DNA of 20,510 nucleotides, taken from positions 1-20,510 of the forward strand of contig JAITOG010000038.1 of the NCBI GenBank assembly GCA_031290075.1, in the 5' to 3' direction. Shown here in pieces: positions 13,910 through 20,510 of the stretch. The stretch is from Holosporales bacterium. GTDB taxonomy: Bacteria; Pseudomonadota; Alphaproteobacteria; BNTO01. The position numbers and the translations under genes were made by a program. A model generated the notes under the pieces. That model was not told the DNA's origin, made no database searches, and was given only the letters and a program-made list of their open reading frames with translations. Each line of letters begins with the position of its first letter. Within the stretch, counting starts at the first letter, position 1.

Positions 13910-14509
13910 ATGGCAAAAAATTCAGTAGAACGGAATAAAGAACGAAATCATGAAGAGCAACAACAACTTGTTGAAAAATTGATTAATGTTAGGCGTGTTA
14001 CTAAAGTTGTAAAAGGTGGTAAAACATTACGTTTTTCTGCTCTTGTCATTGTTGGAGATGGAAAGGGGCATGTTGGTTATGGTACGGGAAAAGCCCGTGA
14101 AGTTCCGGATGCTATTAAAAAAGCTGTTGAGCGAGCAAAGCGCGATATGATAAGTGTTCCTATGCGTAATATGCGTACCATTCATCACGATGTTTCTTTT
14201 GCTATAGGCGCAGGTCATGTTTTTATACGCAGTGCAGTTCCTGGGACCGGGGTTATTGCCGGAGGGCCGATGCGGGCAGTTTTTGAAGCTATGGGGCTTC
14301 AGGATGTTGTAGCGAAATCTGTTGGAAGTTCAAACGATCATAATGTTATAAGGGCAACTTTTAAAGCTTTAGAACAAGCCAGTTCTCCTCGGAGTGTGGC
14401 TAATCGTTTAGGGAAAAAGCTTGGTGAAATTAATGCTCGTCGGAATTTTCTGTTAGGTAAAAAAACGGAATCTTCAACAAGTAATAATGAGAATATTGTG
14501 AAAGAATAG
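13910..14509 (+). CDS. rpsE: 30S ribosomal protein S5
   Basis: S5 lies near the decoding site and the mRNA entry channel. It has 199 residues; E. coli S5 has 167. The double-stranded RNA-binding domain (LVEKLINVRRVTKVVKGGKTLRF-type start, then VGDGKGHVGYGTGKAREVPDA) and the GTGVIAGGPMRAVFE and GSSNDHNVIRAT blocks are complete. The loop where spectinomycin-resistance changes occur (VVKGGKTL) looks wild type. The extra length is a short charged N-terminus and a Ser/Asn/Glu-rich tail. RBS AAAGGAAA lies just upstream. Confidence 0.97.
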   Translation: MAKNSVERNKERNHEEQQQLVEKLINVRRVTKVVKGGKTLRFSALVIVGDGKGHVGYGTGKAREVPDAIKKAVERAKRDMISVPMRNMRTIHHDVSFAIGAGHVFIRSAVPGTGVIAGGPMRAVFEAMGLQDVVAKSVGSSNDHNVIRATFKALEQASSPRSVANRLGKKLGEINARRNFLLGKKTESSTSNNENIVKE

Positions 14510-14518
14510 GAGTTTGTT

Positions 14519-14725
14519 ATGACGGAAAATAAAAAGTATCAAAAAGTAAAAAATATAACAATTGAGCAATATATTAGTTGTATCCGCCAGCCAGAGCGGC
14601 AAAGAAAACAGGTTGCTTCTTTAGGTCTTGGAAGAATTGGTAAACGGAAAGTATTACCAGCTATTCCTTGTGTAGTTACATTGATTGAAAAGTTGAAACA
14701 TTTAGTTCGTGTTGTAGAGGAATAG
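14519..14725 (+). CDS. rpmD: 50S ribosomal protein L30
   Basis: L30 is a small, often dispensable large-subunit protein. The 68-residue product is slightly longer than the usual 58-60 because of an N-terminal MTENKKYQKVK addition. The core ITIEQYISCIRQPERQRKQV...LGLGRIGKR and the end LKHLVRVVEE match the family (IRRP, LGLNK, VRHLV in relatives). AGGAG upstream supports the ATG. It sits between rpsE and rplO as expected. Confidence 0.93.
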   Translation: MTENKKYQKVKNITIEQYISCIRQPERQRKQVASLGLGRIGKRKVLPAIPCVVTLIEKLKHLVRVVEE

Positions 14726-14743
14726 TTTTTATTTGGTGTATGT

Positions 14744-15205
14744 ATGTCATTTAAGTTAAATACAATTCATGATAATCCTGGAGCTTTGAAAGTTAGAAAA
14801 GTTGTTGGGCGTGGAATTGGTTCCGGGCTCGGTAAAACATCTGGGCGAGGTGGAAAAGGACAAACAGCTAGAAAAGGTGTTTCTCTTAATGGATTTGAAG
14901 GGGGACAGATGCCTATTTATAGGCGTGTTCCAAAGCGTGGTTTTAATAGTATGAACGCAAATACGCTTTTTGAGCTTCATTTTGAAAAATTAAAAAAATT
15001 TATTACAAAAGGTAAAATTGTAGCTCAGCAAGTAATTGATACAAATTTTTTGATTACTTTAGGTGTAATGCCAAAAAGTTTTAAAGGAATTTCGCTAATA
15101 GTTAAAGGGAATATTGATATTCCTTTAAATTTTTCAGTAACAAGGGCTTCAAAAAAAGCAAAAGAATTAGTGGAGAGTGCTGGTGGTTCAGTTATTATTG
15201 AATGA
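14744..15205 (+). CDS. rplO: 50S ribosomal protein L15
   Basis: L15 is a late-binding large-subunit protein. It has 153 residues. The glycine-rich N-terminus (GRGIGSGLGKTSGRGGKGQ, about 23-41), EGGQMPIYRRVPKRGF and the C-terminal VTRASKKAKELVESAGGSV are diagnostic. There is no clear Shine-Dalgarno sequence in the 18-nt gap after rpmD, so coupling or an A/U-rich initiation region is inferred. Confidence 0.96.
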   Translation: MSFKLNTIHDNPGALKVRKVVGRGIGSGLGKTSGRGGKGQTARKGVSLNGFEGGQMPIYRRVPKRGFNSMNANTLFELHFEKLKKFITKGKIVAQQVIDTNFLITLGVMPKSFKGISLIVKGNIDIPLNFSVTRASKKAKELVESAGGSVIIE

Positions 15206-15232
15206 TGTAAATGTTATAAAAGGTGGTGCTTA

Positions 15233-16582
15233 ATGGCTTCTGATATGGAACAATTTGCTTCTAGCATGTCTTTTAGCGTGTTTAGAAAAGCAAAGGATTT
15301 AAAAAAGAGAATTTTATTTACTTTGGCGGCTTTGATTATTTGTCGTTTAGGAACGTATGTGCCTCTTCCTGGTATTAATCCTGGTGTTATTGCAGAGTTT
15401 TTAAAACAAAATTCTGTAGGAATTATGGGATTTTTGGATATGTTTTCTGGTGGTGCAGTTGGGCGTATGACTATGTTTTCGCTTGGAATTATTCCTTACA
15501 TATCTGCTAGTATTATCATGCAGTTAATGACCTCCGTTTTCCCTTATTTTGAAGCATTAAAAAAAGAAGGGGAAATAGGACGCAAAAAAATTGGTTTATA
15601 TACGCGGTATGCCACTATTATGATGGCTACAGTGCAAGCGTTTGGTGTTGCCGCCGGTTTGGAGCATTTATCTGGACAAGCAGGGCCTGCTGTTACAATT
15701 CCTGGATGGTTTTTTCGCTTGATGACTGTTTTAACATTAACTGGAAGTACCATGTTTTTGGTTTGGGTTGGTGATCAAATCACATCAAGAGGAATAGGGA
15801 ATGGAACATCTATGATTATTTATGCTGGTATTGTGGCTAACTTGCCGTCTGCGATATTCAAAACTTTTGAACTTGGAAGGCAAGAAACCTTTTCTTTATT
15901 TATTTTGTTTTTAATTTTGGCTGGTGTTATTGGGGTTATATATTATGTTGTGTTTATGGAGCGTGCTCAGCGTAGAATTCCAGTACAATATCCTAAACGT
16001 CAGGTTTCTGTTAATATGCCAGCTGTTGCGCAAAATACCCATCTTCCTTTAAAGCTAAATAGTGCAGGGGTTATTCCTCCAATTTTTGCGTCATCGCTTT
16101 TGCTTTTTCCGGCAACTATTATAGCTTTCGTTAATGTGGCTGAAGATTCTTGGTTGCGGTATTTTACAAACTTTTTTGCACATGATCAGCTTCCATATAT
16201 TATATGTTTTATTGGGTTAATCATATTTTTTACTTTCTTTTATACAGCTTTAATGTTTAATCCAGAAGAAACTGCTGAAAATTTAAGAAAATCTGGAAGT
16301 TATATACCAGGGGTTCGTCCTGGAAAACAAACTGCTGATTTTATCGATTACATGTTGACCAGATTAACTACTGTTGGAGCTTTATATTTAGCTTCGGTGT
16401 GTGTGATTCCAGAGTTTATAGTAATGAAGATGTCTTTACCATTTTATTTAGGTGGAACAAGTATTTTGATTGTTGTTAGCGTAACTATTGATACTATTAG
16501 TCAGGTGCAGTCTCATTTGATGGTACATCAGTATGAAGGGTTAATTCGTAAATCTAAAATGGGTAAGAAGGGAAAATTTTGA
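15233..16582 (+). CDS. secY: Protein translocase subunit SecY
   Basis: SecY is the inner-membrane channel of the SecYEG translocon. The 449-residue length is normal. Ten hydrophobic segments can be traced, starting near residues 27-45. The plug and second segment region GRMTMFSLGIIPYISASIIMQL-like block (78-98), TSRGIGNGTSMIIYAGI (184-200), the cytosolic RRIPVQYPKRQ (247-257) and NPEETAENLRKSG with PGVRPG (343-364) are conserved. AAGGTGGT serves as RBS. The TGA stop overlaps the adk ATG by one base. The exported ankyrin protein in this window is a plausible client, by inference only. Confidence 0.98.
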   Translation: MASDMEQFASSMSFSVFRKAKDLKKRILFTLAALIICRLGTYVPLPGINPGVIAEFLKQNSVGIMGFLDMFSGGAVGRMTMFSLGIIPYISASIIMQLMTSVFPYFEALKKEGEIGRKKIGLYTRYATIMMATVQAFGVAAGLEHLSGQAGPAVTIPGWFFRLMTVLTLTGSTMFLVWVGDQITSRGIGNGTSMIIYAGIVANLPSAIFKTFELGRQETFSLFILFLILAGVIGVIYYVVFMERAQRRIPVQYPKRQVSVNMPAVAQNTHLPLKLNSAGVIPPIFASSLLLFPATIIAFVNVAEDSWLRYFTNFFAHDQLPYIICFIGLIIFFTFFYTALMFNPEETAENLRKSGSYIPGVRPGKQTADFIDYMLTRLTTVGALYLASVCVIPEFIVMKMSLPFYLGGTSILIVVSVTIDTISQVQSHLMVHQYEGLIRKSKMGKKGKF

Positions 16583-17253
16583 TGATTAATAAGTATTTTG
16601 CAATCATTCTTATTGGTCCTCCAGGATGTGGAAAGGGAACGCAGGCGGCTTTTCTTCGAGAAAAAGGTTTTGCTCATTTTGCCGCTGGTGATGAGTTACG
16701 TAAAGAGATAACCAGTGATTCAGATTTAGGAAAAGAAATAAAAAAGATTTACGATGAAGGAAAGTTAGTCTCTGATGATATCATGAATGAAATTACACGA
16801 AATTTTGTTGACAGATCTGGTTCAACTAGGTTACTATTCGATGGTTTTCCCAGGAAAGTTTCTCAGGCAGATTTCTTGCAATCTTTTTTGATTGATCTTG
16901 TTTCTAACGGAGATATAACTGTTAAGGCTTGCTTTTTTGATATTAAAGAGGATGTAGTTGCTGTTAGAGTTGTTGATAGGTTTTGTTGTGCAAAATGCGG
17001 AGCTATTTATAACAGAAAGACAATGTCAATTACTGATTTTTGTTGTCCTAATTGCGGTTCTAACGAGATTTTGCGAAGGACTGATGATAATGAAGAGGCT
17101 GTTGTTAAGAGAATTAAGACTTATAGGATTGAAACACAACCTGTTTTGGATTTTTATGAAAAACTTGGTATTCTTAAAGTTATTGATGCTTCGTTAAGTG
17201 TAAAGGAAGTTTCAAAGAAAATTGAAAAAATTATTGGAAATTACGGTTTTTAG
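16582..17253 (+). CDS. adk: Adenylate kinase with a zinc-finger-type lid
   Basis: Adenylate kinase interconverts ATP plus AMP with two ADP. The 223 residues include the P-loop GPPGCGKGT (12-20), AMP-site FAAGDELR (33-40), DGFPRKVSQ (87-95), VDRF at the lid start, and RRTDDNEEAVVKRI (165-178). The lid carries two Cys pairs, C136-x2-C139 and C155-x2-C158, expected to bind a metal such as zinc. An in-frame TTG lies one codon upstream, but ATG at 16582 overlaps the secY TGA. Purine-rich GAAGGGAAAA at the secY end is the RBS. A secY-adk order is usual in this bacterial class. Confidence 0.97.
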   Translation: MINKYFAIILIGPPGCGKGTQAAFLREKGFAHFAAGDELRKEITSDSDLGKEIKKIYDEGKLVSDDIMNEITRNFVDRSGSTRLLFDGFPRKVSQADFLQSFLIDLVSNGDITVKACFFDIKEDVVAVRVVDRFCCAKCGAIYNRKTMSITDFCCPNCGSNEILRRTDDNEEAVVKRIKTYRIETQPVLDFYEKLGILKVIDASLSVKEVSKKIEKIIGNYGF

Positions 17254-17274
17254 GGAAGTTGTAAGGAGAGAAAA

Positions 17275-17655
17275 GTGGCACGTATAGCTGGTGTTAATAT
17301 ACCGACTCAAAAAAAGGTAGGAATTGCCTTGCGTTATATATATGGTATTGGACCTATTAATGCATTGGAAATTTTAGGAAAAGCGGGAGTTTCTCAGGAT
17401 CTTCGTGTGCATCAATTAACCGATGCTGATGTTTTGAGAATTCGCGAAATTATAGATAATGGGGATTATAAGGTTGAAGGAGATCTTCGTAGAGAAGTTT
17501 CTGTTAATGTAAAGCGCCTTATGGACCTTGGATGTTACAGAGGTTTGCGGCATAGGAAGGGGTTACCTGTTAGAGGACAAAGAACCCATACGAATGCTAG
17601 AACCCGTAAAGGAAAAGCTATTTCTATTGCTGGTAAGAAAATAGCGAAAAAATAG
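17275..17655 (+). CDS. rpsM: 30S ribosomal protein S13
   Basis: S13 contacts the P-site tRNA and forms bridges to L5. It has 126 residues (E. coli 118). ARIAGVNIPTQKKVGIALRYIYGIG and the C-terminal YRGLRHRKGLPVRGQRTHTNARTRKG are diagnostic. The start codon is GTG, placed by AAGGAGAG at 17263-17270 four bases before. It begins the alpha gene set only 21 nt after adk. infA and rpmJ are not between, which fits this class. Confidence 0.98.
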   Translation: MARIAGVNIPTQKKVGIALRYIYGIGPINALEILGKAGVSQDLRVHQLTDADVLRIREIIDNGDYKVEGDLRREVSVNVKRLMDLGCYRGLRHRKGLPVRGQRTHTNARTRKGKAISIAGKKIAKK

Positions 17656-17688
17656 TTGAAAATATGTTTTATTTTTTAAAGGGTTCTC

Positions 17689-18081
17689 ATGGCAGTTAAT
17701 AATTCGGTAAAACTAAAGAAAAGAGAAAGAAAGAATATTCCTGTTGCAGTTGTACATATTAGTGCAACGTTTAACAATACTTTAATTACTATTTCAGATC
17801 AGGCTGGAAACGCGATTGCTGCTGCTTCTTCCGGAATGGCAGGCTTTAAAGGATCAAGAAAGTCAACGCCTTATGCAGCTCAAATTGCAGCTGAATTAGC
17901 TGCTAAAAAGGCAGCGGAACACGGCGTAAAAACAGTTAAAGTTATTGTAAAAGGACCTGGTGCTGGACGTGAAACGGCGCTAAGGGCATTGCAAAGTTTT
18001 GGTTTAAACGTTACCTCTATTTCTGATACTACGCCTATTCCTCATAATGGTTGTAGGCCTCCGAAAAGACGGCGTGTGTAG
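17689..18081 (+). CDS. rpsK: 30S ribosomal protein S11
   Basis: S11 lies on the 30S platform near the mRNA exit. It has 130 residues. VAVVHISATFNNTLITISD, SSGMAGFKGSRKSTPYAAQ, VKGPGAGRETALRAL and the end NGCRPPKRRRV are diagnostic. AAAGGG at 17678-17683 is the RBS, five bases before the ATG. The stop is followed at once by a perfect 8-bp hairpin preceding rpoA. rpsD, adjacent in E. coli, is absent, as in most alphaproteobacteria. Confidence 0.98.
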   Translation: MAVNNSVKLKKRERKNIPVAVVHISATFNNTLITISDQAGNAIAAASSGMAGFKGSRKSTPYAAQIAAELAAKKAAEHGVKTVKVIVKGPGAGRETALRALQSFGLNVTSISDTTPIPHNGCRPPKRRRV

Positions 18082-18086
18082 TTTTT

Positions 18087-18109
18087 CCCTTTTGTTCTGT
18101 TCAAAAGGG
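18087..18109 (+). terminator. Perfect hairpin between rpsK and rpoA (weak terminator or RNA processing site)
   Basis: CCCTTTTG at 18087-18094 pairs perfectly with CAAAAGGG at 18102-18109 around a seven-base loop. It is followed by CGG and only four T, so full termination is unlikely. It sits six bases after the rpsK stop and 11 bases before the rpoA RBS. Confidence 0.5.
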
Positions 18110-18131
18110 CGGTTTTGTGAGTGGAGTTTTT

Positions 18132-19154
18132 GTGATTGAGAAAAATTGGCAGGCTTTAATAAAATCATCTAAATTAGATGTTCAATATACGGATCCGTCT
18201 ATGCGTGAGGCTGTGATTATTGCAGAACCTCTTGAGCGTGGTTTTGGAGTAACATTAGGAAATGCTTTAAGGCGGATTTTATTGTCTTCTTTACAAGGAT
18301 CAGCATTTACTTCTATAAAAATTGATGGTGTTTTACATGAATTTTCTGCTATTTCTGGAGTTCGAGAAGACGTTACAGATATAGTTTTGAATATAAAATC
18401 TATTGGGGTGAGATTATTTTCAGATTTAAGCAAAAAAGTTCATCTTTCTGTTATTGGTCCAAAAATTGTTACTGCAGCGGATATTGAGCCAACTGCAGGA
18501 GTAGAGATTTTAGATCCAAATGTAGTTATTTGTACATTGGAAGAAGGAGTAACTTTAAATATGGAGTTTACAGTTGCTTCAGGAAAAGGGTATGTTCCTG
18601 CTGTGTATGACCCTGAAGAGGTTAGAACAATTGGGACAATTCCTCTTGATGCTTTATTTTCTCCTATTCGCCATGTGGTTTATCATATTGAGCAAACACG
18701 TGTTGGCCAAAGAACAGACTATGATAAGCTTACAATGACTATTGAAACTAATGGTTCTGTTAAACCAGATGATGCTTTAGCCTATGCCGCCAGAATTTTA
18801 GTTGACCAATTGCAACAATTTATCAATTTTGCTGAACCTAAGTTTGCGAATTCTGGGCTTGAAAAGCATAGCTTGCCATTTAATAAGAATTTGTTACGTA
18901 AAGTTGATGAATTAGAGTTATCGGTTCGTTCAGCAAATTGTTTAAAGAATGAGAATATTCTTTATATTGGGGATTTAGTTCAAAAAACGGAATCTGAAAT
19001 GTTGAGAACTCCAAATTTTGGACGTAAATCTTTGAACGAAATTAGGGAAGTTTTAGCTCAGATGGGAATAGGACTTGGAATGGCTGTTTCAAATTGGCCA
19101 CCTGAGAATATTGAGGAGTTATCAAAAGGATTGGATGATCCGTATAGCTGTTAA
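18132..19154 (+). CDS. rpoA: DNA-directed RNA polymerase subunit alpha
   Basis: The alpha dimer nucleates RNA polymerase assembly and its C-terminal domain contacts UP elements and activators. The frame is open from a GTG at 18117, but the GTG at 18132 gives the typical IEKNWQALIK start and is preceded at 5 nt by GTGGAG (18121-18126). This yields 340 residues. The N-terminal domain holds ERGFGVTLGNALRRILLSSL. The C-terminal domain retains VDELELSVRSANCLKNENI, whose Arg matches the E. coli DNA-contacting Arg265, and RTPNFGRKSLNEI with NWPPENI near the end. Confidence 0.98.
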   Translation: MIEKNWQALIKSSKLDVQYTDPSMREAVIIAEPLERGFGVTLGNALRRILLSSLQGSAFTSIKIDGVLHEFSAISGVREDVTDIVLNIKSIGVRLFSDLSKKVHLSVIGPKIVTAADIEPTAGVEILDPNVVICTLEEGVTLNMEFTVASGKGYVPAVYDPEEVRTIGTIPLDALFSPIRHVVYHIEQTRVGQRTDYDKLTMTIETNGSVKPDDALAYAARILVDQLQQFINFAEPKFANSGLEKHSLPFNKNLLRKVDELELSVRSANCLKNENILYIGDLVQKTESEMLRTPNFGRKSLNEIREVLAQMGIGLGMAVSNWPPENIEELSKGLDDPYSC

Positions 19155-19178
19155 AGTAGGGGAATAGGAGAGATAAGT

Positions 19179-19583
19179 ATGAGACACGGTATGGAACATA
19201 GGAAGTTTAATAGAACTTCAGAGCATCGTAAGGCATTATTTAAAAATATGATTACTTGTATTATAGAGCACGAGAGCATTACTACAACTTTACCAAAAGC
19301 AAAGGAAATACGTCCACTTGTGGAAAAAGTGATTTCTTTAGGTAAAAGGTACCAAAAAACTGAGGAATCAAGGCGTTTACATATTCGTCGCCAAGTAATA
19401 AATCAAATTGGGAATAAAATGGTTGAAAAAGTTTTAACAGTTTTAGCTGAACGTTTTAGTTCTCGTAATGGTGGATATTTGCGTATTAGAAAAACAGGGT
19501 TCCGTTATGGGGATAATGCTCCGCTTGCAGTGATTAGTATGGTTGATTATGTTAAGCCTGTGAAAGCTAATAGTGACGAATAA
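19179..19583 (+). CDS. rplQ: 50S ribosomal protein L17
   Basis: L17 lies on the solvent side of the large subunit near the tunnel exit. It has 134 residues. MRHGMEHRKFNRTSEHRKAL, TTLPKAKEIRPLVEK and the end GGYLRIRKTGFRYGDNAPLAVISMV are the family blocks, with the FRYGDNAP form typical of alphaproteobacteria. AGGAGAG at 19166-19172 is the RBS. It is the last gene of the 31-gene cluster, and no standard terminator directly follows. Confidence 0.98.
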   Translation: MRHGMEHRKFNRTSEHRKALFKNMITCIIEHESITTTLPKAKEIRPLVEKVISLGKRYQKTEESRRLHIRRQVINQIGNKMVEKVLTVLAERFSSRNGGYLRIRKTGFRYGDNAPLAVISMVDYVKPVKANSDE

Positions 19584-19609
19584 TTGGAACAGAAAAGAAT
19601 ACATAAAAT

Positions 19610-19801
19610 AGACTTTTTTCGTAACTCAATTTCTTCTGCAAATTTGTTCGTCGCTTCGATGCTCGAATCCTCATGGGGTTTGGGGGGAATCACAGGTTTC
19701 CCCCAATGCCCTTCATGTATATCTAATACACTCCGGTTCTGCGCTTCGTATGCTCCTTCAACTTTGCTAGAAAAAATTAGTTTCGAAAGAAGTCTAATAA
19801 A
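19610..19801. repeat. Candidate palindromic repeat element between rplQ and dnaG
   Basis: This 325-nt gap is G+C-rich in its middle, unlike other spacers here. Bases 19680-19689 pair with 19697-19706 (10 bp, one G.U, loop TCACAGG), and GGG at 19676-19678 can pair with CCC at 19709-19711. Near-repeats CGCTTCGATGCTC (from 19652) and CGCTTCGTATGCTC (from 19742) flank it in direct orientation. Both strands are open: plus from a TTG at 19584 to 19907, minus from 19801 to 19547 without any good start codon. The minus frame reads VEGAYEAQNRSVLDIHEGHWG. I read it as a non-coding or RPE-like palindromic element. It may also end the rplQ transcript. Confidence 0.45.
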
Positions 19802-19908
19802 CTATAACGATATTCTATTTCTTTCTAAAGATTTTTGCTACTTTTACATAAAAAATATTATTTATTGTTTTTATTTTCTGACTAATTGGAAATATTTATA
19901 TCAATAAT

Positions 19909-20510
19909 ATGGATAAAGAAGAAAATTTTTCCAGTCACGTTGTTGATTTAGTAAAAGCTAAAATTATTTTATCTGAACTTATTGGAAAAGATGTTCATCT
20001 CCAAAAAAAAGGAGAAGATTTTTGGGGGCTTTGTCCTTTCCATAATGAAAAAAGTGCTTCTTTTACTGTTAGTGATCAAAAGGGATTTTATCATTGCTTT
20101 GGTTGCGGAGTGCATGGCGACGCGATTTCTTACATAATGAGCCGTCAAAATGTTGATTTTAAGGAATCATTAAAAATTTTATCAGAGCAATACGGGGTGG
20201 CTCTATATAAGATTAAATCAAAAGAACAATTTCAAGCCTTCCAGCAAGAAAAAGAAAAAAAAGAAATTTTATTAGAAATAATGGAAAAAGCAGCTGAATA
20301 TTTCCAAAAAAGTCTAAAAAATAATAAAAATTCAGATATGGCGCGTAAATACCTAAAATCAAGAGGGGTTTCTGTAGAAAGTATAGATAACTTTAGGATT
20401 GGCTATTGTGATGGAACTTGTGCTTCCTATTTAAAAGATCTTGGATATTCTTTTGAATTAATAAATGAAGCGGGGCTTATTTACGGAGCTGAAGAAAATT
20501 TTAAGAATAA
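19909..20510 (+). CDS. dnaG: DNA primase, N-terminal part (runs off the window)
   Basis: DnaG makes RNA primers for the replication fork. Two hundred codons are visible with no stop before the right edge. The CHC2 zinc-binding domain is complete: Cys42 and His45 in LCPFHNEKSASF, Cys63 and Cys66 in YHCFGCGVHGDA. These are the usual zinc ligands. The linker and the start of the catalytic core (ARKYLKSRGVS, then FRIGYC) follow. The ATG at 19909 is chosen because the family motif spacing fits; no clear Shine-Dalgarno sequence precedes it. rpoD often follows dnaG but is outside the window. Confidence 0.96.
   Translation, partial: MDKEENFSSHVVDLVKAKIILSELIGKDVHLQKKGEDFWGLCPFHNEKSASFTVSDQKGFYHCFGCGVHGDAISYIMSRQNVDFKESLKILSEQYGVALYKIKSKEQFQAFQQEKEKKEILLEIMEKAAEYFQKSLKNNKNSDMARKYLKSRGVSVESIDNFRIGYCDGTCASYLKDLGYSFELINEAGLIYGAEENFKN

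Noticed and set aside
17010..17058. Cysteine pairs in the adenylate kinase lid as a novelty
   Set aside because: Zinc-type lids with CxxC pairs are known in adenylate kinases, including alphaproteobacterial ones; this is a normal variant.
19584..19907. Plus-strand open frame of 107 codons starting with TTG after rplQ
   Set aside because: It starts with TTG directly after the rplQ stop, has no RBS of its own, changes from G+C-rich to a low-complexity A+T-rich end, and overlaps a palindromic segment open on the other strand too. It was treated as part of a repeat element.

Overview
This window comes from a low-GC alphaproteobacterium, most likely an intracellular or host-associated lineage such as Holosporales or Rickettsiales. 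The ribosomal proteins look alphaproteobacterial: for example, L22 has the ARGR...EKPF pattern, L17 has FRYGDNAP, RpoA begins IEKNWQ, adk follows secY, and rpsD is absent from the alpha cluster. The base composition is strongly A+T-rich, and there is a small exported ankyrin-repeat protein. No RNA genes, CRISPR arrays or intact insertion sequences were seen. The exact genus cannot be read from this window.

Layout. Positions 1-179 are A+T-rich non-coding DNA with a plausible promoter and a strong ribosome binding site (RBS) for the ankyrin gene (180-644). Positions 645-1458 hold about 0.8 kb with no intact gene. They contain a 103-bp terminal-inverted-repeat element, a G+C-rich hairpin, short tandem repeats, an apparent minus-strand coding remnant, and the promoter of the ribosomal cluster. 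From 1459 to 19583 there is one unbroken, all-plus-strand run of 31 genes. These are the str operon (rpsL, rpsG, fusA, tuf), the S10 operon (rpsJ to rpsQ), the spc operon (rplN to adk) and the alpha operon (rpsM, rpsK, rpoA, rplQ) fused end to end, mostly with tiny gaps or 1-16 nt overlaps. After rplQ lies a compact G+C-rich palindromic segment open in a reading frame on both strands. It is followed by the 5' part of dnaG (primase), which runs off the right edge.

The genes together build both ribosomal subunits, supply elongation factors G and Tu, the SecY translocon channel, adenylate kinase and the RNA polymerase alpha subunit. Internal hairpins lie at three places: rpsL-rpsG, rplX-rplE and rpsK-rpoA. 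The first two match locations where E. coli uses S7 and S8 feedback control.

The cluster itself is ordinary. The parts worth a second look are: (i) S12 with Arg at the Lys43 streptomycin-resistance position; (ii) L2 lacking the near-invariant Gly-Glu-Gly beside its conserved DHPHGG motif; (iii) L3 with Glu at the PrmB-methylated Gln site; (iv) an S3 C-terminal extension; (v) two G+C-rich hairpin segments, about 18.6 kb apart, that share a spaced sequence pattern and may belong to one dispersed palindromic repeat family. I found no clear evidence of a wholly new multi-gene system.
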